From NCBI RefSeq assembly GCF_000143415.4, contig NW_003314262.1, positions 5,738,304 through 5,802,303 on the forward strand: a stretch of 64,000 nt of DNA, written 5' to 3'. Each line of letters starts with the position of its first letter. Position 1 is the first letter of the stretch. The notes under the pieces are model-generated. The model had not been told where the DNA came from, searched no databases, and saw nothing but the letters and a program-made list of their open reading frames with translations. Both the position numbers and the translations under genes were made by a program. Positions 1-10,037 of the stretch are shown here, piece after piece. This stretch comes from Selaginella moellendorffii. Taxonomy: Eukaryota > Streptophyta > Lycopodiopsida > Selaginellales > Selaginellaceae.

Positions 1-25
1 CGGCAGGGAATTCAAGCGGGGGATA

Positions 26-1113
26 GTGTGGATCGGCCGCGCGGTGTGGAAGAAATCCAAGCTCTCGATCACTGCATGCTGGTCGCCTCGCTCTTTCTCG
101 AATTCTTCCTCCTCGTCGTCGTCGATTCCATACCATCGGCTAGAGATCTTCCCCCACGCCACTGCTCACGCGCCCAAGCCCTCCCAGCCGTCGGATGATG
201 TGCACGAATCGTGCGGCCTCAAAGTCGCGTATGGAGAGGACACTGTGGTGGTCAAGGTTGGCATTGTGGGAGACTGCCAAACTGGAAAAACAAGCCTCAT
301 GGTAAGTTCTCTTCTCAGACGATTTTCTTGTTCTTTTCAGGTGTTTGATACTGTTCTTTCCAGCAAAACTATGTAGTCGGAGATAGAAGCAATGGAGACG
401 AGAGCATTTTCGGCGTGAATGCGATGGACAAAGTTCTTGACATCCATGTCGCCAAGATCGCGCTCAGCATTTGGGAGCTCGGAGGTAAGCAAGAGATTTG
501 AAGCTCACTTTCTAGAACTTGGAATTCGATAGATGAAATCTTTCAGGCTACAAGAAGTCGATGGTACCAGCTGTTTGCAATGACGCAGCAGCGATTTTGA
601 TCCTTTTCGACCTCACTAGACGCACCACTCTCCACAGGTACCTTTGGAACTTAAATCTCTCGAGAGTTTCTCGCAAGTTTGATGATCCAATGTTTTGATT
701 CTACAGTGTAAAGCAGTGGTTTATGCTTGCCCGACAATGTAACCAGGTAAAGCTTATAAACACTCGCCAGAGATGATCCGGGTAAAACTTTAATTGCTTT
801 TGCAGGGCGCAATTCCAGTTCTAGTTGGCACCAAGTTCGACCAGTTCATAAAAATGCCAGAAGGCTTGAAGTCTCTCATAACTAAGCAGGTAAAAATCAC
901 CAAGCTTTTATAGCCGAGATCGATTTTTTTTTGTTTTTTCAATGGTAGGCACGGCTGTACGCTCAAGCAATGGGCGCGCCACTGCTCTTCACCAGCACTC
1001 CTTACAACATCAATGTACATAAGGTTTTCAAGATCGTTCTTGCGAGGATTTTTGACTTGCCTTGTAACATATCCAGAAATCTCACGCCTGGAGAGCCCCT
1101 AGTTGTGTACTAG
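26..1113 (+). CDS. Spg1/Tem1-like septation GTPase (Ras-superfamily)
   Basis: Six exons join in phase: 26-301, 364-484, 547-637, 707-746, 806-889 and 949-1113, giving about 258 aa if the first ATG at 26 is used; the start could lie upstream of the window. The P-loop reads GDCQTGKTS near residues 82-90, the Walker B region reads SIWELGG, and the base-binding motif reads GTKFD instead of NKxD, with TSTPYNIN further on. These features are typical of the Spg1/Tem1 branch, which in yeasts triggers septation through the SIN/MEN network; plants keep homologues (SGP type) whose partners are MAP4K-like kinases. The N-terminal extension of about 75 residues is Ser-rich and low complexity. The Walker B acid is Glu where Asp is expected. 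All introns are 50-70 bases with GT-AG ends. Family assignment is strong; plant function is inferred. Confidence 0.88.
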
Positions 1114-1327
1114 GTAGCCTCCTGACAAGATTTTGATCCCTATTCAACCATACATTGTTTTATAGTCAATTTTGTTGACCATTCGACTTTAGTCAACGTA
1201 ATTGAGCTTTGTTGATCTTAGTTAGTCTCAGTTTAGAATTAGTAGCACGACCGTCACCATAAATTAAGCTTCTAGTCATTGATGGAGTTGATCTTTGTTA
1301 GTTCGTTCCAAAGTTGTGATTGTCATT

Positions 1328-1410
1328 TTCGCTGGAAGATAGAATTGGAGCTTCTGCCGCATTTCAACCCTAGAAATGCGGCAGAAGCTCCAATTTTATC
1401 TTCCAGCGAA
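1328..1410. repeat. near-perfect inverted repeat, 37-bp arms, 9-nt loop
   Basis: The left arm is 1328-1364 and the right arm 1374-1410. They are complementary over 37 positions, with a single G:U-type pair when read as + strand RNA. A few further pairs extend outward beyond both ends. Such a structure could be a small fold-back transposon, a young microRNA or siRNA precursor, or a cruciform. It sits about 155 bases upstream of the DUF26 start codon. Confidence 0.9.
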
Positions 1411-1493
1411 AGTCACACCACTAATTAACCATTGCCGCCTTCCAAATTTGCGGGCTGGCTCATAAAAGTCAAGTCGAAACATCCAGTGCCAAG

Positions 1494-1501
1494 TATAAAT
1501 A
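1494..1501 (+). promoter_or_regulatory. TATA box of the DUF26 gene
   Basis: TATAAATA lies about 70 bases upstream of the ATG at 1567. That would place the transcript start near 1525 and give a leader of about 40 bases. Confidence 0.7.
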
Positions 1502-1566
1502 CTGTGCCACACACACACAATATAACTCAGTGTTCTCTCCACTAACAGCCACTAAGAGTGATAGCA

Positions 1567-1995
1567 ATGGCTTCTAGCACCAAATCTGCGTCGCTGCTTC
1601 TCCTCCTCGCCCTCTTCATCGCGATTCACCACTGCGGCGCCCAGCTCACGGATTGCCCCAGCGACACCAGCCCCAACGTGGTCTACTACAACACCCGGAA
1701 CACCCAGCCGGGCAGCGCCTTCCAGAGAAATCTCTCCAACGTCTACCGCCGGATCATCAATGGCGCCACATTCCGCCAGGGATCGATCTCCTACAACGCC
1801 GGCGTCGACCCAGATCGCGTCTACGGCTTCTCGGCGTGCTTCGGCGGATTCACGGCGCCCGGCGATTGCGTCCAGTGCCTGGTCGACATCAGGGCGAATT
1901 TCGATAGCGTGGCGCCGCTCGCTGTTGGCGCGCGTATGTGCTCCAAGAACGGCGAGAGGACGTGCTACATGCGTTACGAGAACTACAGCTTCTAG
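1567..1995 (+). CDS. secreted single-domain DUF26 (Gnk2-type) protein
   Basis: This single exon encodes about 142 aa. An ATG three codons upstream (1558) is possible, but 1567 begins a clean signal peptide (MASS, then a Leu-rich core ending near CGAQ). The mature part is one DUF26 / ginkbilobin-2-like / stress-antifung domain with the cysteine signature CFGGFTAPGDCVQC. The spacing here is C-X9-C-X2-C, whereas the usual spacing is C-X8-C-X2-C. Known members are apoplastic, mannose-binding or antifungal proteins, and the domain also forms the ectodomain of CRKs and plasmodesmal proteins. No transmembrane helix or kinase follows, so this is the secreted form. The third codon position is strongly GC-rich compared with the neighbouring intron-containing genes. 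Confidence 0.9.
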   Translation: MASSTKSASLLLLLALFIAIHHCGAQLTDCPSDTSPNVVYYNTRNTQPGSAFQRNLSNVYRRIINGATFRQGSISYNAGVDPDRVYGFSACFGGFTAPGDCVQCLVDIRANFDSVAPLAVGARMCSKNGERTCYMRYENYSF

Positions 1996-2212
1996 CCTCT
2001 CTCGGCTCGAGGAGCCCAAAATTTTAAATAAGAAGGAATATGCTTAAAGTGTTCTTGACCGGTTGACTCAGTCAAAAGGATGGTCAGTCAAACAGTGGTG
2101 TACCGTTACGCGGTGCGATCGGGGCCGCCCGTTTGCGAGGGAAATCCAATCGTTTCTCCTTCCAAGCGAGGGAGATTTAGGGTATTTCAAGAATGCTGTG
2201 TGGCGCCGGGCT

Positions 2213-4442
2213 ATGGAGTCCTCCACCGCCGTCGGGCCGGCTGGATTGTCGCTCACATCGGCGGACAGGCTTCGCATCTATCGTAAGTGTTTCCATGACC
2301 TGGACGAGCATCTCGCGCAACTCCACCAGGAAGGATTGGGCCCAAGCGATGCCGAGTTTGTGGCGCTCCAGGCCGAGATTCGCTGCTTGGAGGAGCTTAT
2401 AATGCTCTTCACGGACATCACGTCGATTTTGCCCTCGATCGCGCCCAAATCGTAAGTGGTGCTTCCGCCCAGTCAGTTTGTTTTGTTTCGGAGTTACTTG
2501 GAATGCTGGCGACTAAAGGTTGCTTTCTTTCTCGCTTCAGAGTAACTGGAGATGGATTTGATCCTTCCTTACCGAGTGTTGACGGGTTGAATCTGTCACT
2601 AGTTACAGATATCTTGATGCTAAGCGCGACTTCCCCGTGGACAGTTTTTGTGGCCGAGCGTTCCCAGGTGATCGATTTCTCAAAAGTTTTACTCATCACT
2701 TTCGTGTTCAGTGGCAAATTTGCTATGTCTCACCGAGCGTGAAGCGCGCGTTTGGTTGGAAGGCTTCTGAGCTTTTGGGAGTTCCTGCTTGGGATGGTTG
2801 TCACACGGAGGACATTCCGACTTTGCAGCGTGTAAGCTCCTTTTTTTTCATTTCATCCTTTTAACACAAGGAATTTCTACATGCTAAGGTATTGCAGATG
2901 CTGCTGTTGAAAGAATGTGCAACAACTGGAACTTCTTTAGTGTATAGAAGGCTTAGAAAGGATCGTTCGTATGCTACTGTTCAAGCGACTGGCCGTGCTG
3001 TTGGAACCAGGTAGTTCCTTTCTGACTGCCTCGGCTTGTTCAGAAAAACTGTTTGTCCTCGCTTTTCAGGTGGTATGCCTGGGTGGAACAAGACATCATC
3101 AACAACAACGCATTGGTAAGGCTGGACTAATTCAGGAAGTTAACTGAATGGGCTTGGTCTTTGCAGAATGGAACTCCTCAGGCACTCGACGTTCTATCAG
3201 ATCTTCCTCTGTCCTTGCCAGCAAGCAAGTCTAGCACTAAAACAAGATCAGCAGACTCCGAAGGTGGTCCAAGTATTCGCTCCCGGAAGCTTTCTAGCAC
3301 CCAAAGGCCCACGTTAGAAGCCGAAGGAAATACACGAGGATGGAACAGCACCGCTCGTCCTGCTTCTCCGCTGGCATTATTGCCCGGTTTGGAAAGACAA
3401 ACCAGGCCTTCAAAGAGCAGAGGGAACGGTGAGAATGCTGAAGCGCACAGCGCAAGCCAACATTCCTTGGAACCCGATAACATGGCTGATGAAAGCCAAG
3501 TCATGCTCAAGGTACCTTGTTCATCTTCTAGTAGGTGTTGAGACTGACTTAAGTTTTCCTTAGTCTCAGGGAATGAATTTGCCCACCTCATCTCATCTCA
3601 GCTTCTCAGGGTCTGTATTCCTAAGCCGGCTGTTATCGTGTATCACGAGTCGTTTGTCGAACTTATTTCTTATCTAGATCCGAAACACAGCCCGTGGAGA
3701 AACTGAAAAGAGGAAAGGCAGTACACGACGAGGGTGGAGCATCAAAGCCAAAGGTTCCAGGTACTCCCTCCCAAGTAGCTGCTTCTTCGAGGCCCGCTAG
3801 TGCACAACAAATTAACGAAGAGGTTGATCTTCTTTGGGGAAAAAAGGTGACATTCTTTCTACATTTAAGTTTAGAGCCAACCAAGTCAGTGTTTTTAATT
3901 GCAGATTTTGCTGGTTGAGGATGACCGAGTTAATAGAACTATAGCACAGAGGCTTCTGGAGAATCTCAAGTGTAACGTGAAAGTAGCGTGCAATGGGAAG
4001 GAGGCCTTGGATATATTACAAGAGGGAGCACCAGTGAAGGCGGAGGATATTGAGGAAGGAAAGGAGATACCTCCGCAATTCGATCTCGTCTTGATGGATT
4101 TGCTAATGCCAGTGATGGACGGAACAAAAGCGGTGAGTGCTAGCGCTTTCTCTTCTCAAGTTTGTGAGCTCACAGCGATTCTACAGGTTCAATACTTTCG
4201 GGATTGGGAGGCCGAGCAAGAACCCCCGAGAAAGAGGATGGTGATTTTTGCGCTTACATCAAACGTTAGCGGTACGAAGAAATTTTCGTTTTCTCCTTTC
4301 GAGTTCCAAGGATCTCTCCTTTTTTTCTTCCTGGTTTTTAGATGGCGATATGGTGAAGTGCGCGATAAGTGGCTTTGATGAGTTTGTGAGCAAGCCATTG
4401 ACGATCGACAAGCTCATGGATCGTCTCCAGCCCAAGCACTGA
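2213..4442 (+). CDS. PAS domain-receiver domain protein without histidine kinase
   Basis: Eleven exons join in phase: 2213-2451, 2541-2667, 2712-2831, 2898-3010, 3070-3115, 3167-3511, 3564-3610, 3678-3846, 3905-4132, 4187-4271 and 4342-4442, giving 539 aa. The start at 2213 is preferred to the in-frame 2063 ATG. A helical N-terminus (residues 1-80) leads to a PAS fold at about 120-215, seen as CYVSPSVKRAFGWKASELLG, then CHTEDIP and YATVQATGR. A Ser-rich linker of about 185 residues follows. The C-terminus (403-539) is a full response-regulator receiver: ILLVEDD, the phospho-acceptor Asp in FDLVLMDLLMPVMDG (near 467), LTSN and SKP. No H-box, N-box or G-box lies between PAS and receiver. Hybrid PAS-histidine kinases of bryophytes have the same two ends with a kinase between them. 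Role in phosphorelay is inferred. Confidence 0.85.
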
Positions 4443-4503
4443 GCCCTTTGTACAGTCACAATTCATTCGATTCAAACGAATAAGCGAATCTTCCATTTTC
4501 AAA

Positions 4504-4590
4504 ATGGGTATCTTTCAAACCGCTCTAGGGCTTTTGGATAGGGTTTTTGGCGAGAGGGCGGAGCTATGGGCGTCGAGAACTATCATGTGA
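4504..4590 (+). other. upstream ORF overlapping the FUSED start
   Basis: This 28-codon frame starts at ATG 4504 and ends with ATG TGA at 4585-4590. It overlaps the FUSED start codon (4566) in another frame. It matters only if the transcript begins upstream of 4504. The preceding gene stops at 4442, so space for a promoter is limited. Confidence 0.4.
4539..4548 (+). promoter_or_regulatory. telo-box-like motif upstream of FUSED
   Basis: TAGGGTTTTT lies 18 bases upstream of the ATG at 4566. The same motif recurs close to several other start codons in this window. Confidence 0.5.
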
Positions 4591-7500
4591 TCGAGCTCGT
4601 CGGCGAGGGATCGTTCGGGAAGGTCTACAAGGGAAGGCGCAAGTTCACTGGCCAGGTTCATTTTGGTTTTCTTGCTTGCCCCTGATCGATCGATCGACCA
4701 GACTGTCGCCATGAAATTTATTCTCAAGCACGGCAAGAGCGACAAGGACATCGAGAATTTGCGGCAAGAGATTGAGGTAGAGTGCGTGTTCCGAGAGATT
4801 TCTTCTTTTCTAAGAAGATTTTACTTCAGATTTTGCGGCAACTAAAGCACGAGAACATTATAGAAATGCTGGATGCATTTGAAAGCCCACAGGAGTTTTG
4901 TGTCGTGACAGAATTTGCACAGGCAAGTGTAACATTTTCTTTTTGTTTCTGGTGTATTTTTTCATTTTTCTTTTCTAGTGTGTGGTTACTCACATTTTTA
5001 TCATTGTTCTTTCTAGGGAGAATTGTTTGAGATTCTTGAAGACGACAAGTGCCTCCCCGAAGCTCAAGTCCAGGCGATAGCAAAGCAACTGGTATGTATG
5101 TTAAGCCATCTTTTCTTTTCTTGAATACGTATCGTAGGTTCGAGCACTACACTACCTTCATTCTCATCGCATTATCCACCGGGATATGAAGCCACAAAAC
5201 ATACTGATCGGTGCCGGTGGCATCGTAAAGGTACATTTCTGGTTTGTGAACTTTTCTGAATGTCATTTTTTGCTGAAATCAGCTCTGCGATTTTGGATTT
5301 GCGAGGGCAATGTCTTGCAACACAATGGTTCTTCGCTCGATCAAAGGTTGTCTTTTAGAGTTCTATACATTCATGAAACCGTGACGCTATTACAGGAACG
5401 CCACTGTACATGGCTCCCGAGCTTGTTCGTGAGCAGCCTTACAACCACACGGCAGATTTATGGTCTCTTGGTGTGATATTGTAAGTTTTCCTTTTATGTC
5501 TGTTTTAATTTAATGCACATTGTCATAAAACAGGTATGAACTCTATGTTGGCCAGCCTCCTTTCTATACTAACTCCGTATACACGCTTATTCGCCATATA
5601 GTAAAGGTAATTGTTGCGATTTTGTTATAAGTTTATCTATCGCTGTCGAGCAGGATCCAGTCAAATATCCTGATACTATTAGCTCGAACTTTAAGAGTTT
5701 CTTGAAAGGGCTCCTTAACAAGGTTCGTTCTTGTACCGGGTTACCCACAGGATCTGACAAAGCGTGCGTAGGTTTCTGAAAGTAGACTGACATGGCCAGC
5801 TTTGTTGGATCACCCTTTTGTTCGGGAGACATCTGATGAAATAGCAGCACGAGTAAGACATTGCTAAAAGAGCTCAGAGTTGACAAATGTGATGCAGGAA
5901 GCAAGAGCTGCGACTGCATTCGAAAGAGGGTGTGACGCTGCCTGGAAAGGCGAGGCTAATATTGTGCTAGCTTCACCTGCTAATGTACTCGATCGTGCAC
6001 CCCTGGGAACACCAGGTATGATGTCTGCGTCAGATGCAGTCGCTTTAACTCTGCAAACAGACAAGGTGGAGCCAGCTCCTACCGAAAGACCAGAATCAGT
6101 GCCGTGTCCATCTGATGACAATATTAGTCAGGCGTGCACAGCTCCTCTCGATAATGCTGGTAAGGCTACTGTCGGTATAACAAATTTTCATTGTCCTTTT
6201 GCAGAAGTTTCCGTGCTTGATAAGCTAGAAGCTTCTTCTCGCACTGCCAAAGGTGCGAATGCTATTTGCCAGGACCGAGGTGCTTTCGCTCACGTTTTAC
6301 ATCCTTTTCGAAATTTTAATAGTAAAGGAACTGCAGCGAGGTACGGGACTAGTACAACTATGGGAGCTTAACACGTTACTGTTGTTGCATAGTGACCAAG
6401 CCAGTGCGGGGGCTAATCAAGCATTGCGTGTCTTGTGGAATTTACTCGGCGCAGGAGCCGTATCACAAAGAGCAGCCGTAGAAGACGCCATACCGGCGAT
6501 CCTTGGTCTTTCTAGAGCTACTTTGGGATCGAATATTTCAGACCATGCAGCCTTGCTTACAAAGGTTAAGTTTTCTATTGCGTTTCATTGTATGTATTTG
6601 TAACAACGTTTTCAGGGGCTGGGCGTTTTAGGCAAGCTTATGGAAATTGGTGCCAATAAAATGGAAAGTTCTTACCTACACCACAGTGTTGCACTCTTGC
6701 GACTTTATCCTCAAGTAAGTTATTCAGCAATATATGTATTTAAAATTGAACCACACAAAATTTGCAGGCTGTTTCATATCAACATGACTCGTCCGGACGT
6801 GTACTCTTCGAGTCGACTGCGTGTGTCGCTCAACTCCTTATGCGAATTACATCGGGCCTTTCCAAATTCTTTGGTTCTGCACAAGACGTCAAAGGAGACG
6901 TTCAAATCATGACGCAGATTGTGGGACAGGCTCGATCCCTTTCCATCGCCGATCATCTTTGCTCTTGCCTCAATGTCACGGGGTCGAACCTTATGTCTAG
7001 TTTATGGACGTCTTCACCTGCTGCCGGAGAAGCATGCAAGGCAATGTGGGCCTTGACTCTCGGCCTAAATCTTTTGACTGGTAAAGAAACTCACCCCCAA
7101 GGTTTTCCACTTGCAGTTCTGAGAGGCTGGACAGAAGCCAAGAACGACAGTAATAAGTTGTCCGATGGCGTCATGGAAGTGGTGACCGACAGCATCTGTA
7201 AACTTAAAGGTGTTCAGGCTGGCCTCTGTCATTCGCTCCTTCATGGCTCAGAGTCCACGTTGTCTTCTACACTCCAGGTGCGTTGATCTTTTCCCGTGAT
7301 ATTTGGTTTTTGCTTATGTGTTGTTTGTTTCAGATTCTCTTAAGGTGCTGCATAATTTCGCCAATTGTCTGTGAAGTTCTTGCTGGTATCTCAGCTAAAG
7401 ATCGCGCTTCGAATCAAGCTCCAGGTGGTGGTGACGGCACTGTGGTCGCTGCCATATTCAGGATGGTATCTGTGCATTTGGCGAGTAGTCAGGAAGGTGG

Positions 7501-9635
7501 CAACAAAGGTTCTGGTATTGACGGTCTTCTCTCGTATGCTTCTTTCACACTTGCGGCTATTGCTCAAGGATTGGCAGCACAAGGAAGACTGAGCTTGTCA
7601 TCGATGCTTACAACGTCAGTTCCTAAACAGCGGGCAAGACTGGGAGCGCTGACACAGCTGGCTTCATTAGAGCAGGGTGCAGCAGCTCTACGGCAACCTC
7701 GCTCAGCTGCTGCATTTTTGGCACTGGCAGCGATCCTTATGCTGGAACAAAACGCGGATAATTCCTCCGTGACCTCGGATGCAACGTTATCGCTCGTTTC
7801 CTTGAAGGAAATTAGCTGCCATGGTTTGGAAAGCTCTCCGTGCACCATGGGCCTTCTAAGCCATGTTGACGACAGGGGAGTATGGAAAAAGAACGGTGGT
7901 ATGCTAACCAGTTGGCATGGAATGAGGGACGGGTACGTGGGAGTTTTACTTTCAAGGCTTAGTTGTGGGGGAACCTTCGGTTCCGAGCAGGCTTGCACGG
8001 CAGGACTTCACCTGATTCTTATATCTCTATTAGGAAGCTCTCCAAAGACAACGAATGACTGCTCGGAAAGTGAAGCCTTCGAAGGTGGCGCAGGATTATC
8101 TCCCTCTGGGGTCTTATATTCAATTTCAGCTCTCGCTCTCTGTTTACCTGGAGGTGCATATCGTGATATATTACTTCGAAAGGAGTCGCTTCTCACGTTA
8201 CTGAGCTTGCTTTCGAAGCGGCACTTAATGCAGCTGCAAGTTTGGGAAGGATACAATGGGGGCAGTACCGGTCTTACGGAAGTTGTACACAGGGTCTTAG
8301 ATATCCTGGAGTTCTCATTTTCATCACAGAGCAGTCATGGATCGCCACGCAGTTCTACAACTTCCTCCTCTGCGGTGGCAAATTCCCCTAGCAAAGCCAA
8401 CGAAACCGATCTTGGCAAACTTATTAGCGCCAACATGTCTTTGTACTGGCAACTTCTGCACGAGGTATGGGTTGGAGATGTATAGCTGGTTTTTGCTAAT
8501 ACGTTTCGACAGTGTCGCGCCGCATCACCTTTGGTGAGATGCCTGGAGTTTCTTAGCATGAACGACATGATAAGACCTGTTGCATTTGTGTCCAGAATGG
8601 TTCAAAGCTCCAGGCTTCTAGCCATTGACATTGTGAAAGAAGGTTTACTTTCTCCACTTTTGATGGCGAAGATGCTAGATCCTTCAAGTCCGAAGGACGT
8701 TGTCCTCGACGTCTTGATGACAGTTTCAAATCTTGCGCGAATGTCTAAGGTTCGATAATCGTTTCCCGAGTCTTATGTCGTGCTTATGTTGCCGTTCCAG
8801 GACTTCTACGAGCCGATTGGAGAGGCTTGCATTTGGGACTCTTTTAAGACTTATCTGGTTCATGGGGATTCAAACGTTCGTGCCAGGTGTTGCAGTGCTC
8901 TGGGCAACATGTGCAGGCATACACCTTATTTCTACGAGGCTTTGGTAAGGTTTCCAAATTCGCGTTGGCAGTTTGCTAATTATTTTACAGGTCTCATACG
9001 ACCTTATCAAGCTGTTAATAGACAGGTGCGCAGACCCCGATCGCCATACAAGAAAGTTTGCATGCTTTGCAGTAAGCTCATTCCCAGTTGTGTTCTCAGC
9101 TTACATGTTCCCTTGCCTAGGTTGGGAATGCCGCTTACCACAATGATCAACTGTATGAGCAACTACGACGCGCAATCCCGCATCTCACTAATCTTCTACT
9201 AGGAAACGAGGAAGACAAAACCAAAGCCAATGCCGCAGGCGCTCTCAGCAACCTAGTCCGTAATTCGAGCAAGCTTTGTGAGGATATTATTTCTCAAGGC
9301 GCAATGAAGGTAGGAATGTCTTTTTTTTTTCTTTTAAGATGCTTAAGACTGCAGACTGTGATTCCCAGGCTCTGATTCAAGTAATAGCTGATTGCTCGTC
9401 CGTAGCTCTGTCATCGGGAACGAAAGAAATCAATGCCGAGTCTCCACTGAAGATTGCCTTATTCTCAGTGGGGAATATGTGCATACATGCTCCGTGCAGG
9501 CAATATCTTCGGTCTTTAGAACTTTTCCGCGTCCTTCTGCAACTCAAGAACTCTACAGATTCCACCATCATTAAGTACCTCAACAGAATTATGTGCAAAT
9601 TTCCAGACATCTCTGCGCAGCAGACTCGATCTTAA
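4566..9635 (+). CDS. TIO: FUSED-type Ser/Thr kinase (TWO-IN-ONE/TIO homologue)
   Basis: Twenty-one exons join in phase to 1341 aa; Arabidopsis TIO is of similar size. Exons: 4566-4655, 4702-4776, 4830-4922, 5017-5091, 5138-5230, 5283-5346, 5396-5480, 5534-5606, 5654-5722, 5772-5852, 5898-6159, 6205-6340, 6393-6564, 6616-6714, 6768-7277, 7334-8464, 8513-8749, 8801-8944, 8991-9071, 9121-9309 and 9369-9635. The kinase occupies residues 1 to about 260: [15 protein letters not shown] (Lys35), HRDMKPQN (Asp127), CDFG (Asp145), APE, and the signature [12 protein letters not shown]. The long C-terminal part is helical with ARM-like repeats, for example GNMCRHTP and [17 protein letters not shown]. In flowering plants TIO binds kinesin-12 at the phragmoplast midline and is needed for cytokinesis. 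The third intron begins GC instead of GT. All catalytic residues are present. Confidence 0.95.
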
Positions 9636-10037
9636 GACTTTCTTTGATCTATATGAGAGGTCTGGGAATGCTTACTGTACTGAAAGCTGCTCTTAGTTCA
9701 GATATCAGATATTCGGGTGATATCAGTATTTTTGACAACATATCTATATATATGGTTTTCCCGATGCAAAAGATGCGTCCCAATTATTTTCGAAGTGAAG
9801 CAATGTCGGTCGTTCAATTGAAAGACCAAAGCTTTTACCTTTTCCCTTTGGTATAGCGATTTTTCTGTTTTTTCTGCGGCGAAGAAAGAAACTATACTTA
9901 TCTACGTCACCGGAGCTTGGACATTATATTCATCTCCACAATTGTGTCTCACAATTGGATGGATTTGGATCCTCCACCTTCATAATTTGGAGAATTCTTC
10001 GTCCAAGTTGTTATTGTACCGGTAAGATGCAGTCGCG
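9636..10037. other. intergenic spacer, FUSED 3' region to GDH
   Basis: About 400 bases of AT-rich sequence with short repeats of GATATCAG-like words near 9700-9725. I see no gene here. It likely holds the FUSED 3' UTR and the GDH promoter. Confidence 0.6.

Larger units (their letters stand above)
1114..1557. other. intergenic spacer with long inverted repeat and promoter
   Basis: This spacer of about 440 bases lies between the GTPase stop and the DUF26 gene. It holds the hairpin described separately and the TATA box of the next gene. I see no open frame of note. Confidence 0.7.

Noticed and set aside
1552-2019. 155-codon antisense frame over the DUF26 gene
   Set aside because: Caused by GC-rich third positions of the real gene; no signal peptide or domain.
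2063-2212. Extended N-terminus of the PAS-receiver protein from ATG 2063
   Set aside because: The added 50 residues look like translated leader; the ATG at 2213 begins the plausible helical domain.
5750-5771. Alternative FUSED exon beginning at the CCCACAG acceptor near 5750
   Set aside because: It leads to a stop after six codons or needs an 18-base intron; the acceptor at 5771 gives the conserved [14 protein letters not shown].
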